Assembly (NCBI GenBank): GCA_028571685.1
Contig: CM053154.1
Span: forward strand, 7,911,501-7,975,500
Reading direction: 5' to 3'
Length of the DNA: 64,000 bases
From: Heterohyrax brucei
Taxonomy: Eukaryota; Chordata; Mammalia; Hyracoidea; Procaviidae
A model generated the notes under the pieces. The model saw only the letters and a list, made by a program, of their open reading frames with translations, searched no databases and was not told where the DNA came from. The position numbers and the translations under genes are program-made. Positions 47,340 through 59,089 of this stretch are shown one piece after another. The first letter of the stretch is position 1. Every line of letters starts with the position of its first letter.

Positions 47340-47892
47340 ACAACTCAGTAGATAGAGAGACCCACACGAGTGGGTGCCTACATTGATCTGGGACCAGAAG
47401 AACCAGATGGTGCCTGGCCACCACCAGTGATAGCCGCGATGGAGCTCACAAGTTGAGTCTCACTGGCAACACAAGAATAAAAAGGGGTGCATCCTGAGAT
47501 CTGCACTAAAAGACCTCAACTGATGGTCCAGCGGTTTCAGGGTTCCCGAGAGCATGGCCCCTGTCCCTGATGCTGCCCTTGCCCACAAATCATAACGAAG
47601 GTCCGTTCACTCTTCGGACACGAATGGACTGGACTTGGTGATGGAGAGTGACCATATTTCGGATGCACTTTATGGTTCTATACGTCTATAGGGTATCATC
47701 CTGCTGACCTCAGGCTAGAGGAAGGAGAGTGGATGGAGAGGGGGCGAAAGGAGGCTGTTGGGAGGATGAGAAATGTATGGAGCAGAGAGGAACAGTATGC
47801 TGTAACTGGACAGGGAGAGCAGTGGAAGCTGCATATAGGTGGGCATGTAAATTTATATGGATATGTACATTTTCACTTAGTCATATTAAATA
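47340..47892 (+). mobile_element. LINE 3'-UTR-type unit, second subfamily
   Basis: gatctgggaccagaagaacc, gatggtgcctggccaccacc, tcactcttcggacacgaatgg, gctgcatataggtgggcatg, gtacattttcacttagtcat, A-rich end. Its last 90 bp match the fragment at 32840; its middle resembles, less closely, the units at 38200 and 41050. Confidence 0.65.
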
Positions 47893-48289
47893 AAAAAAAT
47901 AAAGGACAAAGTTCAATTCTTTAAGCTGAAAACAATTATCAACTTTATTTTCAATTTACCTGGTCACTCTCGATTTTAAAATTCAAACTGATGGCTCATG
48001 TCAAAAACTGTATCTTAATCAAAATAGCTCTTCCCAGAAAACAATGCAGCACAATGGACTACTCTGATAGATGGCCTTTCTTGCCATGGTCTTCTAATGC
48101 TCAAATGATCAAGTAGAACTATGTAAATACGACGCTTATGGCCCACCAACAGGATTGGCCAGGTTGCTAGTAGTGCAAATAAAGTGCATGGCACCCTCGA
48201 GGGAGTGGTAGGATGAAGCAAATAAAGTCTATGAAACTCTAACAAGGGGGTTCATAAGCTTCTCCACCCCCTAAACTTAAAATGAGCCG

Positions 48290-49090
48290 TCTCAGAGGCA
48301 CAAAGTGGGGACCTCACTACAACCAAGAGAAGTTCAGAGTGGAGCACCTCCTTGGTACCCCAGGTCCCTGCACGGAGAATCTCCTAGACCCAGGAGAGAG
48401 AGCTGTAACATCGGAGACAGTGCAAGATGACAAGAAGCAATGGCAGAGACACAAGACACACTGGCAACAGAAGCAGAAGAACAGCACAAGATGGCACAGT
48501 CGGCTTCCCAGGCCACACAGTAAGGCAGGTAAGGTGGGTGTGCTGACCGTGAAGCAAGACAACCTGGGAGCCTCTGGGCAGGAGCCCGCTGGCTGAGTGG
48601 GGTGCCCACGGGCACCTGGCAGAGCTGGGCTGGCCCACTCACAGAAGTGGCGCTGAGAACCTTCAGGCAGGAGGCTTGCTAGAAGAGTGCAAAGGAGTTC
48701 AAGAGTTTTGTTAACACCTGCCCAAGCCAGGAAGACACCAGGCCAAGGGATGCAGAGGCCAATGAGCCAGGGAGATGCTTACCTGTGGGCTAGGCTGAGA
48801 AGAGGCTGTCCCAATCCAAGAACTATATTCTGAGTTGTTCCTGATCCTGGATTGTAATCTGTTACTTCCCTAATAAACCCCGTAACTTGAGTATTGTCTG
48901 AGTTTTGTCTACTGTCAGAAGTTATCAAACCCAGAAGGGAAGGAGTGTGCCATGGGAGGGACGGCTAGTGTCAGTGCTCGTAAAAAGGCTGCAGGAAAGA
49001 GTAAGTCTAGCCTCTGCTCCATAGGAATCAGTTCGGGACTGACACTGATGGTGATTCTGTCTTAGAGGTCAGATGCCACTGCCGCCACCA
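48290..49090 (+). mobile_element. Possible solitary LTR-like repeat
   Basis: About 800 bp, GC-richer, with a promoter-to-polyA-like order: acttccctaataaaccccg at 48861-48879 contains AATAAA, followed by gagtattgtctgagttttg and later gtgattctgtcttagaggtc. It resembles an endogenous retroviral LTR by layout, but terminal repeats were not delimited. Confidence 0.4.
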
Positions 49091-49099
49091 CCACGCCAT

Positions 49100-51930
49100 T
49101 TTTACAATAACAAAAACTGCTTACTGATCCAGATTTCTAAATAACGGGTATTATTCTATGAGCCTGTTACAAATGTTACTTAAACAAAGTAAAAATGCCC
49201 AGTATTTCTGAAAAGTCTGTTAACAGTGTTAGCTTCAATAATGTTACAAGTGTTAGCTTCAATAATGCTAAAAAGGTTTCTGAAATTAAAAATAATAATA
49301 GTTTTTACGTAAACTACTTTCTAAAAATCATGGAGGAAAAAGATATTTTGATGAACGCAAAGAAAAGTACAGGTTTCCACAAAGATGATGGGACTATGTC
49401 ACGATGGCTGCCTCCCTACAGACCACGTACCGATAAAACGCCGCAGCTTCTACTCAACCACACAACGCAACCAAAATATACACATCTATTTTCCAACTAT
49501 GTCAGCAGCATCTATGTATGCTCTACATAATTATACGTATTGTCCTCGGCATACAAAAATACTATGCATGAGTCTGTGTTTTCTTCCGGCAGTGTTTACA
49601 GACAGCAGTGAATCACACCCATTTTCCACGTCTCATCTGCCTTATGATCAGTGACACATGCTGCCAACATCTGAGGTTAAACATACAAACTGAGGCTACA
49701 AGTCACATCCTCCTCTACGTGATGCTAAATGCTTCCCTGCTACAAGCAGGGAATAGCCACTCTTAGTTTAGTCACTGGTGCTAATCTCAAACAAACCCAA
49801 GTAACTGCCCCAGACTCAAATCTGAAATAGACCACTGAATTATGATACTTATTGTATTTAAATAAGATGGGATCATTATTAAAATGTTGACCATCCTCTG
49901 CAGGCTGGGAACTGTGCTAGTAACAGACACAAATACACAGCCAGATCTTCTGTTTTTTCAAAGACAAGCCATAATTTCAAGTATTTCTGCCTCATAAGCT
50001 GTCACAGTTCCAGAAACTCCAATACCTGGAGGAACACAAAGTACACATCCTAGAAGACCTCTACAGCCATCAAGGGCCCACTGTCACATCAGGTGTCCAA
50101 ATTCCAGAGTTGAACATATGCTCCCTAGAGGTACGAGGCACAAGGCTCAAACCCATTTATCAGAAGTTTTAAAAACCAAATTAAGAAGCAGAATAAAAAC
50201 AAGAACAACTGAAATCCGGACTAGCAACACTAAGATAAAAAAAGCTGCCTGCACAACAGAGAAGGGAACAGCAGATCCCTCTGGGCTGAAGTAGTTAAAA
50301 AGACTCCTCCAGAGACAGGCCCTAACTGGGCACAGACTACAGAGAGTAGCCAGGAATACAAGAGGAAGTGGACACCAAACAGAGAGAAAAGCTGAGGAGA
50401 GAGGCTGCACAGAACAACAAACAAGGTTCACAAGAAGAGTGGGAAAGACAGAACAGATTAGTCCCGGATTTGGAAGAATTCTGACCATACCAAGGACTCT
50501 GAGCTTTACCTTCCTCGTAAAAAATGAGTTTTCTGAAAGTCTTTATATCATGATGTAAGGGAGAACGTTAAAATGTGCAAGATATTATTCTACCCTAACA
50601 AGCAGAACTATTCCTAATAATACACTGCATCAACGCGTGAAAAGGTTTCAATCCCACTTGTAAGAGGATCTTATTGAAGAAGGGGAGGATGTGTGCAGCA
50701 ATGCTCAAACAGTAAAAGGGAACCAAAAAGTTAAATAAAAAGTTACAGCAGCCTATTTTACAACTGCTATTTACATTTATTGTAAAAGCAGTATCAGTAT
50801 AAAGCACCTGGATGGCACAGTTCTCACTGTATCAATTAGACACATGAAGCAACTTACCTCAAGTGTTGTACAACTAGACCTTGAGTTCCAAAACTATGTT
50901 TGTTAAACCTCAGACTTTCAATGTGACATGCCATAACCCCGTATCAGTCCACAGATTTGGCTCAAAGCCATGAGCCTAAAATATAGGAAATCATGAAGGA
51001 GTTCCTCATATTGACCAAAGTAGCTCATCTCAAGAGCAAATAAAACGGTGTCCCCGTGCCCTAAGGCTATAATTAAAGGTGCTGAAATACAAGCAAGCAA
51101 TCGAAATAAAAATTCCACATAGCCTCCCCAACAGACTAACATGTGTCATGACTATCTTATTACCTTTCAGCCCCCTCCCCACAGCCCAATAAAAACAATG
51201 TTGTGAATCTTTGCAGTGAGAAGGAAACTGCCCATCCTGTCACAAGATCAGAAAAATCAACAGAGGCACAGAGTTACTAAATTTGTTTAGAACTACCTAA
51301 TTCAATTAAAAAACAACAATAACCAAGAAGAGGGATCCAGTTTTGTTTTTCACAAACATAGCTCAGAAGACTTTCTCTTGGCCCCTGGTACAAGCCAAGA
51401 TCAAAATTCCTTCAGGGTTTCCCTGGCTTAAGGTCTGCACACTGAGTCATCCACGTCTGATTAAAACAGAGGTACCCTCAAGGTTGCCCAAGTGATTAGA
51501 AGTCAGCTAAAAAAAACACAGAGAGCAACCTACAGGTACAAGTACCACTCACTGTGTAGTATTTTGGAAAGTTAGACACTTCAGCCGTGGATCTAAAACA
51601 ACACTTGTGTACATCAGATTTACGACGCAGTGGGTCACACACTGAACAGACAGACCCAAACCCCGGGGAGGACAGAGTTTAACCTGAGAGTTGCGGGCAA
51701 GGGGAATGACGCTGAAATTCAAAAGTCTCGGCAAGAGTTGAGACAACATTAGTGTAACTCCAAGACAATGGACCGGCTCCAACTTCCAGGTTTAACCTAA
51801 ACTGTCTGTCCCTCGTACTTCGTGCAAGTACTCATTACAGTCCTTTTGTCTGTGAAACGACCCACACAAAGCCCCAGACAAAATAACAGATACTTGCACC
51901 AAACAATAGTTAACTGCGAGCAAGAGGGTA
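49100..51930. other. Intron sequence near the promoter, few features
   Basis: A tandem pair of agtgttagcttcaataatg (49225 and 49249, period 24) and a possible MIR/L2 scrap near 49890 were the only structures seen. Confidence 0.5.
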
Positions 51931-52516
51931 GGTCATCTGTCCACTAGATCCAGCTTTTTCTCCTCCCTCCAACCTTCGCCCCCACCTTGATTTCTTAGAA
52001 ATGGCAACAACCGGAGGCCACCGCAGGAGGGAGAGACGGAGGAAGGAAGCGACCGAGAGACTGAAATCCAAGTTTGGAGACCAGCACCAACTTGTGGCGG
52101 TGGACCCAAGTGTTTATGGCGTATCACAGAGGGGGAGCGGAACCCCATCGCACACTTGCATCTGGCAAGAAGTTAGGGGAAAATCGGGCGGAAAACGGTG
52201 GCCGGGCCGGCAACGCGTCCAGCTGAAGCGGATCGATCGTTGGTAAACAAGCGGGCCCGCCCTCCCGGAGCCCCCGGCCTCTCCTCGCCCCGAGAAAGCC
52301 CCAAAGATGGACGCGCGGCCAGCGGCAGACCCGGGCCCGGCGAGGCTGGCGCGGCCCCGGGCTCCCTTCCCTCCGGTCCCCTGCAACGCCACCGCCCCCG
52401 GGGATGGCCGGGCGGGAGGCCGGCCGAGAGAGCCCGCAGCCTGGGCGCCGCCTGGGAGCGAGGGCCCAGGCAGGCCGCGAGGGCCTGCGGCGGGGCGCCC
52501 CTCTGGGCCCGGTTAC

Positions 52517-52590
52517 CTGGCGGCGGCGGCGGCGGCAGCTCCTGCTCCTCCTCCCCGTCGGACGCTCGGCGCCCGGTGGCGGCGGCGGCG

Positions 52591-52624
<34 letters not shown>

Positions 52625-52880
52625 CGACTCCCCAAGCCGCCCGCGGCGACGAGCCGAGCCCGGCCCCTCTCCGCCTCCCTCCGTGCCGCCGCCCGCCCCG
52701 CTGCTGCCGCCTCCGCCCTCTCCCCTCAGTCAGGACATGGTCTCCGCGGGCGGCGCGCGGCTCCCGGCTGCCGGAGGCGGGGGGGAGAGGGGCGGAGAGG
52801 AGGCGCAGAGGCGGGGGCGGGGGGCGCCGGGGGGAGGCGGGGAGAGAGGCCGGGGGGCGGCCACGGGCGCTGCGGGCGAC
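52517..52880 (-). other. ZRANB1: Probable non-coding first exon of ZRANB1
   Basis: Inference: within the CpG island the minus strand has a strong donor (cag followed by gtaacc) whose last exon base is 52517. Joining it to the acceptor at 31522 gives a first intron of about 21 kb. The transcription start is placed near 52880 only because a weak TATA-like tttattt lies at about 52910-52916 and CCAAT boxes lie farther upstream, so the 5' limit is approximate. The exon would contain a ten-unit GCC tract in its 5' UTR. Confidence 0.55.
52592..52621. repeat. (CGG)10 trinucleotide repeat
   Basis: Ten uninterrupted CGG units on the plus strand, flanked by interrupted GGC runs (52577-52590) and another GGC run at 52519-52535. 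In the proposed ZRANB1 transcript it would be a GCC tract in the 5' UTR. Confidence 0.95.
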
Positions 52881-52967
52881 TAATGGCGGCGGCGGAGAGG
52901 ACCCGGAGCCAAATAAACCCCCACGGCGGGCAGCAGACGTCAGGCCCGACCCCGGCACCTGCCGCCC

Positions 52968-53008
52968 TCCCATTGGCCCCGAGGACTCCGGCCGCGCGGC
53001 CAATGGGA
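52968..53008. promoter_or_regulatory. Inverted pair of CCAAT (NF-Y) boxes
   Basis: TCCCATTGGCC at 52968-52978 and GGCCAATGGGA at 52998-53008 form a perfect 11-bp inverted repeat around a 19-bp spacer. Each arm carries a full CCAAT core. The pairing means that both strands see a CCAAT box. Confidence 0.75.
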
Positions 53009-53047
53009 GTCCGTCTCTTTCCGGGCGCGGGGGGCGGGCCGCAGGGC

Positions 53048-53059
53048 GGTGACGTCACC
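53048..53059. promoter_or_regulatory. Palindromic CRE (TGACGTCA)
   Basis: GGTGACGTCACC is a 12-bp palindrome containing the full CREB/ATF consensus TGACGTCA at 53050-53057, about 40 bp upstream of the CCAAT pair with respect to ZRANB1. A second, one-sided site (gacgtca) lies at 52936-52942. Confidence 0.75.
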
Positions 53060-53551
53060 GCGGCGCCGGCCCCGGATTGTGAGGCGGCGGCGCGCGCACC
53101 CGGGTCCGCGCAGCTGGAGGCGCGCGGGTGGCCGACTGTCGTCTGGGTGGGGGTGGGACAGCCGCCGAAGCCACCGGAGACTCGTCGCCGAGGCGACTGG
53201 GGACTGGCGGCGCTTCCCAGGGCCTTCGAGGGCGGGCATTGCGAGGCGTCCTTTTTTTCCTCGAATTCCTCCCCTTCTCTGCAAACAGGTTCATGAAGTC
53301 CTCTGTCTCCTAAGTAACCTTGCATTCTGCTTAGCCTTTTGTTATGCGGTTTCTTGATAAGACACCACAGAAGACAGTTGTCTTGGTTATGTGTAATAGG
53401 GTAACTTTTGTATATTTGCACAACGTTATATTTTGTGTATATGCATTTATCTCCATATCCATATGCATTACATATACAGATATAGGATGAAAAGCCGTAG
53501 AGACCCGGGTTCTCGCCGCCCTCCACCAAAGCCTGGCCCTCATGTTGGGTA

Positions 53552-53683
53552 GGAAACCCTGGCGGTGTGGTGCTACCGCTGCTAACCTAAAGGTCGACAG
53601 TTCAAATCCACCAGGTGCTCCTAGGAAACCGTATAGGGCAGGTCTGTTCTGACTATGCCTTGACGGCAGTGGGCTTGATTTTA
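53552..53683 (+). mobile_element. AfroSINE with target-site duplication
   Basis: ggaaaccctggcggtgtggtg head; duplication atgttgggta at 53542-53551 and 53684-53693. Part of the tail is deleted. Confidence 0.9.
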
Positions 53684-53694
53684 ATGTTGGGTAA

Positions 53695-54975
53695 ACCCAG
53701 TTTTCTTAAGGCCGAGGATAAGTGACACCGATGGGAGAAATAACTGCCATGAGAGTCCCTAAAGTCCACATTCTAAATAGAATGTATTACATAGTGATGT
53801 TTTTTGTGTATTTCTTTTTTTACTGTAAAAAATGGTCTAAATGAGTCAGCTATTTGCTAAAATCCCATGAGTCAGTTTTTTTCTAGCCAGAGAGCTTTGT
53901 TTTTCCCATTGGGGTGTCACCTTTGATTTCTCATACTTAAAATTTTATATCAAGAATTTGAAAGACCGTAAAACATAGGGACTTTTTTTTTGTAAATCTC
54001 TTTAAAGTTACCTGCTAAAGAAAAACTATAGCACTTTCGAAAGGCACTTAGGAGTCCTTCAGCTTCAATAGGAGACAGTGTTATTCAGTGTTTACTCAGA
54101 TTTTTAAAAATTAGATGGGGGCTATATGAAGTAAAATTACCCCCTGAAGCTCTGAGTTTCTCTTTGCATAGATATGTTAAGCGATGTATATACGCTATGA
54201 CCAGTAAGAAATAACACTATAAACTTCCTGTCACCAACGTTTGATAACCATTGGTATATTTTATCTTCACAGCCACTCTTGTGACACAGATTTTCCATAA
54301 TTTTTCTCTTTACAGTCGTCAAATTGGATGCACAGGAGACAAAATAACTTCACTCCAAAGCTCTTCAATACATAGCGTTTGAACCACAACAGTCTTGTGT
54401 GTTTTAAGACTTAACCCACATTCAGAAATGTGTAACTCATGTAATTATAGCTAAAATCAAATACATTATTATGCAAGAACAGTGGTTCAACCAGTATTTC
54501 CCTATGAAAATATTTCCACTGAAAGCCTCTGAATACCTCCGGCTTCCCCTTCCGGAATCAAAGCTAAAGAACATCTCACCTCCTGGGTTAACAGGCAGAC
54601 ATGTCACCCAATTAGGTGCCTGTTTCTGTTTCGTGTGAGTTATAGTTTATGTTGGTGAAGGAAGGAGGTATTGGTTGGGTGAGGTTTATTAACCCTTGAC
54701 TCAATAATTACCATGTACCAGAGATGAGTAGGACACATTCTGTGTTTAAGGAAATGGGCTTCAGGAAGAGGATAAGGCAACAAGAACTGTAATTACCATC
54801 ATAAATGTGGAATGGGCTAAGCGCCTTGTCATAAAGGTGGAATGGGCTAAGCGTCATGTAAATTCAAGTGAAAATTATCATGTAATTGAGAGGAACAGTT
54901 AAATCCAAACAGTGGCTCTAATAGAGAAGGTGGTATTTTATGAATTGTTAAAGCTGAAAAGACTCTTCGTGTCAA
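53695..54975. other. Upstream intergenic DNA, no gene seen
   Basis: AT-rich. A 30-bp tandem duplication (core ggtggaatgggctaagcg / tgtggaatgggctaagcg) lies at 54800-54859. Confidence 0.55.
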
Positions 54976-54977
54976 TA

Positions 54978-55118
54978 CATTGGTACTCAGCCTTGGCTAC
55001 ACATCAGAATCTCCCGAGAAGCTTTGTGAAAATATGAAGTCAGGGCCTAACCCCAGGCCTGTTGGAACAGGCTCTGGGAGGAGCCTACCATGTGACTACA
55101 ACGTCCAGCCAGAATTGA
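54978..55118 (+). mobile_element. MER5-type hAT DNA transposon remnant
   Basis: ggtactcagccttggctacac and, in inverted form at the other end, ccagccagaattgagaac; internal cagaatctcccgagaagc and aggcctgttggaac fit the non-autonomous MER5 family. Confidence 0.7.
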
Positions 55119-55291
55119 GAACAACTGATGTTCCCCTAGACACTGGAGATGTAGAAACTAATAGCTAATTCAGTGCCTTGTCAAAAGTCAGACCGATGAC
55201 ATGTGGCATTAGAACCAGAGTTCTCGAGTTCCTAATCAAATGTTCTTTTCATCCCACCATTTTTGTTAAAACAGATGTGAATAAATACAGC

Positions 55292-55807
55292 TGTTGTGGA
55301 TTGAAATGTGTCTCCCAGAAGTGTATGTCAACTCTGCTAGGCTGTGATTCCCAGTATCGTGTGATTGTCCACCACTTTATGATCTGATGTGATTATCCTG
55401 AGTGATAAATCTTACCCTCTGTGGTGTCAGTGAGTTTAGAAGCAGTTATGTTAATGAGGCAGGACTCAGGCTACAGGTTTAGGTTGTATCTGGAGTCAAT
55501 CTTCTTTGAGATGGAAAAATCAAGCAGAGAGGATAGGGACTTCACTGCCACTGACCAAGAAACACGGAGAGCTGAGAGCAGAGTGCGTTATTTGGACCCA
55601 GGGTCCCAGTACTGAGAAGATTCTAGACGAGGTGAAGACAGACCACAAGGACCTGTCCCCAGAACTGACAGAGAGAACACCTTCCCTGGGAGCTAGCACC
55701 CTGAATTCTGACTTCTAGTGTCCTAAACTGTGAGGGAATGAACTTCTGCTTGTTAAAACCATTCCCTTGAGATGTTTCTGTTATAGCAGCACTAGATAAC
55801 TGAAACA
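55292..55807 (+). mobile_element. Solitary MaLR-type LTR
   Basis: Begins TGTTGTGGATTG and ends CTGAAACA, with acttctagtgtcctaaactg, a decayed polyA-signal region (gaatgaacttctgcttg) and ttctgttatagcagcacta near the 3' end, as in ERVL-MaLR LTRs. Flanks acagc and gcagc agree at four of five bases. No internal retroviral sequence is adjacent, so it is a solo LTR. Confidence 0.75.
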
Positions 55808-55967
55808 GCAGCAGATATGACTGTGATAGTCAAGGAACTGACAGTGCTGTTGATCAGAGATAGAACCACCATTTCTTGGATTCTGAAAAAAATTCATTTG
55901 GAAAAAACATACCCAGGTGTTTGGTTTTTTTTAAGTCTTTTTCTGAGAACCTCTCTACTAAAGTGTA

Positions 55968-56127
55968 AGAACCCACTGCCATGCAGTCAATCCCAACGCA
56001 ACAGCATCGCTATAGGACAGAGCAGAGCTACCTCATAGAGTTTCCAAGGAGTACGTGGTAGATTCAAACTGCTGATATTTTGGCTAGCAGCTGTGGCACT
56101 TAACTACTCTACCACCAGGGTTCCCAC
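55968..56127 (-). mobile_element. AfroSINE-type SINE
   Basis: Reverse: ctgccatgcagtcaatcccaa, ctataggacagagcagagc, tggctagcagctgtggcac, ccaccagggttcc. Confidence 0.9.
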
Positions 56128-56129
56128 TG

Positions 56130-57635
56130 AAGTGTGGGGACAATATAATTTTGTTGACATGTAACTTTTTTATTTCAGCTGTTTTGCCAACCTGACTTTA
56201 GAAGGTATCATTCCACTATACTTTTTCTGATTGATTGTGGACATTTGAATGCCAAATAGTGGATCTGTACTTAATTCCAAGTATAGAAATGTAAATAGCA
56301 ATACCAGAGCTATATGTTCATCTGGAATGTCTATGGGACAAAAGAGGGTGAAAATAGAATAGAAAAATAAACAATGGAGAGACAAGAACCTAAGTCAGAG
56401 TAGCTATGGGAATGAGAAAGAAGGGACAGAGGTGAAGCAGTGGGGATCATCAAGACTTGTTGCTGTCTGAATCAGGGCCAGAGTCAAGAAGCAAAAGTCA
56501 AAGACCTCCAAATGGGAAGCAACGAGAGGAATCAGGAGATGTCCACCGGTCGGGTATGTGGAGATCCTGGCCTGTCTCTCCGGAGAAAATGGGCAGCAGG
56601 CAGGGAAAACACTTGCCTGAAATGTGGCTGCTGAAGCTAAAGATAAATATCAGGGGGTTACCTCTGCATAAGTTACCACCAAAGCCATGAGTAGGAAAGG
56701 AAAGGAAGAACTACCAAAGACGAAAAAACAAAAGTGGTAACAAAAGACAAGAGATGACCCAGGTAGTCCTAGATGCTGAGGGGGCATGAGCCTGAAAACC
56801 ATGGTCATCAACAATGTCAAATTCTGAGCCTCGGGAACATGGCAAACAATGCCAAATTCTATAAACTTGGAAAGGAATTAGGAAAAAAAGGTCATTGAAT
56901 TTGACAACCGTGAGACTTCGTGACCTTCCAGAGAACAATTTCTCAGCAGGATGGTGAGGAGAGAAGCCAAATTTCAAAAGCTGAAAGCATGTGTAGATAC
57001 TGAAGCCAGAATTATAAACAACCAGCCCCAGACGTGCAGCACAGAAGGGGAGCAAGAGACGACAGTAGATGCAGGAGGAGCAAGAAGGTGGGGAGGGTTT
57101 TGTTTTCATTCATGTAGTTTTAAGAATGGGCGTATGTGAGAACTTTTGTAAACAGAAGAGATGAGAGAGAAGAAAAAGAGTATTGAAGGCAGGGAGGGAG
57201 GCAACCAAAGCACAGTGATTTGTCTTGGCAAGCAAGGGAGCCCTTTCACAGAAACAAGAGAAAAGGAACCCTGAAAAATAGAGCTCCAGAGGGAGTCTGA
57301 TGTCGGCGGGGGTGGGGGGATGAGGCAGTGCAGCTCACTTCACGTACTGTCTCCTCCCAGATCAGCTGGCTGCAGGGTTACACACTGAGGGTTCTGGGAG
57401 ATGGAGGAGAATGGAGGAGCTTTGGGACAAGGGTTTGCAGGGAGCCAGACAAGAAGAGTAAAAAGAGAAGAGCGTTGAGGAACTGCTCTTTCCCAAGAGC
57501 TTGGACAGCCCAGAAACACCTAGAGCAGAGAGCTCAGGCTGCCAGCGTGCCTAGAGTTAGATGCTTCCAAGGCAGGAAAGCCAGTGGCCCTTTCTGGAAG
57601 TGAACAACCGGGGGTCTGGCTTACCAAGGATATCT
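56130..57635. other. Intergenic DNA, no recognised features
   Basis: Purine-rich in places (56690-57300). No gene model or repeat was recognised. Confidence 0.5.
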
Positions 57636-57637
57636 GT

Positions 57638-57815
57638 TATTGTTGTTAGGTGCTGTTGAGTCAGTTCCAGCTCCTAGAGACCCTGTGCGCAGCAGAACAA
57701 AGCGCTGCCCGGTCCTGCTCTATGCCCACAGTCATTTTTTATGCTTAAGCCCATTGTTGCAGCCACTGTGTCAATCCATCTTGTCAAGGGTCTTCCTCCT
57801 TTTCACTGACTAAAG
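57638..57815 (-). mobile_element. RTE LINE 3' end
   Basis: Reverse: gttattgttgttaggtgctg, gcccggtcctgctctatgcc, cattgttgcagccactgtg, gtcttcctccttttcactg. Confidence 0.85.
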
Positions 57816-58469
57816 GACATTTAGGGGATCTGTATTTTTTATGAAGCAAGTTTTATAAAATGGGTGAATTTCCCTCAAGATAAATGCTACAATCCCTCAG
57901 TTGTTACAAGAACAAGTTCTCAGCCATATCACAGAAAATGACAGTTCTAGAAACTGTAACATAGTTTCCACTGACTGTATGTGACCAACATGATTCCTCA
58001 GTGGAAACTCTCTTCATGACAGAAAACACTGTAATATCACCTAGTATGTTCCAATGCAATAAATGACCCTCTTTTGTGGACCATAGCATTGCCCGGTGAT
58101 GATGATTGTAGATACCACCCACAGATTCGCCTGGGGGAGAAAATCCATCCAGAAAGGATAAAGTATGCTTCTGGAGCATTAGACAGAACGTAGCTTGTCG
58201 GTGTCTTTGCCAGGGCTAGGTCTGACCTCATCTTGGTGGTTAGAAATGTATGGCCTTTGTCGCAAGGTCACTGTGCATATGGGTTAAGCAACTGCATAGG
58301 TCTTCAGTTAAATATCTCTTTAATCTAGACTTGCTGAGTTATGAAAGAATTGTTGAAGTTTAATTATTGAGGTTTTAGGAAATTCAGCACATCGAGTATT
58401 TGAAAAAGCTTCCCTTGTATTTAAAAAATTCACTTGTATCATTCTCTGGGCCTGGACGTGTTTTGTAAA

Positions 58470-58655
58470 AGACAATGTTGTCAGGTGGGAAGAACGTGGA
58501 CTTTGGAGTCTAACACCTGGGTTTAAATTCTGCTTTGCCACGTAACTGTGCTCTTTGACCCCCAGTTTCATTACTGAAAAATATAAGGAAATATCTCCGA
58601 GGGGGTTACTGAGGATTAAATAAGAGGTGAAAAGGCCTGGCGAGAATCTTAGCTC
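58470..58655 (+). mobile_element. MIR element
   Basis: aacgtggactttggagtctaac, cctgggtttaaattctgc, cacgtaactgtgctctttgac, ttactgaggattaaataag: MIR order preserved. Confidence 0.8.
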
Positions 58656-59089
58656 TCTTGAGAAATGTGCTTCCTTGTTTTATGTTTCATCTCATTGAGA
58701 TCACAGTCGTGGAGGAATTACTCCCCATTGGGTAGTGTGCTAAGCACAGTCTGTCTCTACACTGGATGGGCTAACAGGCTAGTTGGAGGAAAGCTCATAA
58801 TGTGGGCTCCCATGTCTTCTGGGAGTCTGTGGAGGGTCCCCAGAACCCAGGAACTTGTATGGGAAGAAAATGCATCTTGAACCACACTAAGCTTTGGCTG
58901 AAATGAGGCACTGACATCCGTTGTCAATACAGGCAACAAGCCTTGCTTTTATTACCAGATCTGAGACTTTGATACTGATACAAATCACAAGGATTTTTAT
59001 ATCACATTATAGCTGTTATAGATACTTCAGAATATGGTCTATGCTCATCATGACTGCAAATTCATGGTGGCCAACAAACCTGCCACTAA

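Larger units (their letters stand above)
52170..53250. promoter_or_regulatory. ZRANB1: CpG island / ZRANB1 promoter
   Basis: About 1.1 kb of very GC-rich, CpG-dense sequence in an otherwise AT-rich, CpG-poor region. It holds GC boxes (ggggcgggcc at 53031-53040), CRE-like sites, paired CCAAT boxes and CGG repeats. It is the only such island in the window, lies upstream of the coding exons on the correct side, and is free of recognisable transposons. Open frames of 160-330 codons run through it on both strands; they are expected from the base composition. Confidence 0.88.

Noticed and set aside
48015..48245. Possible processed pseudogene of a ribosomal protein (weak likeness to part of RPL5 near 48160-48235)
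   Set aside because: Only about 45 bp look alike, with frameshifts, and the flanking sequence does not continue the match. A translated search would settle it.
52173..53529. Long open frames of 160-330 codons on both strands of the CpG island
   Set aside because: They overlap each other in several frames, are rich in Ala, Pro, Gly and Arg from CGG and GC-rich composition, contain no domain, and cross the proposed promoter and donor site.
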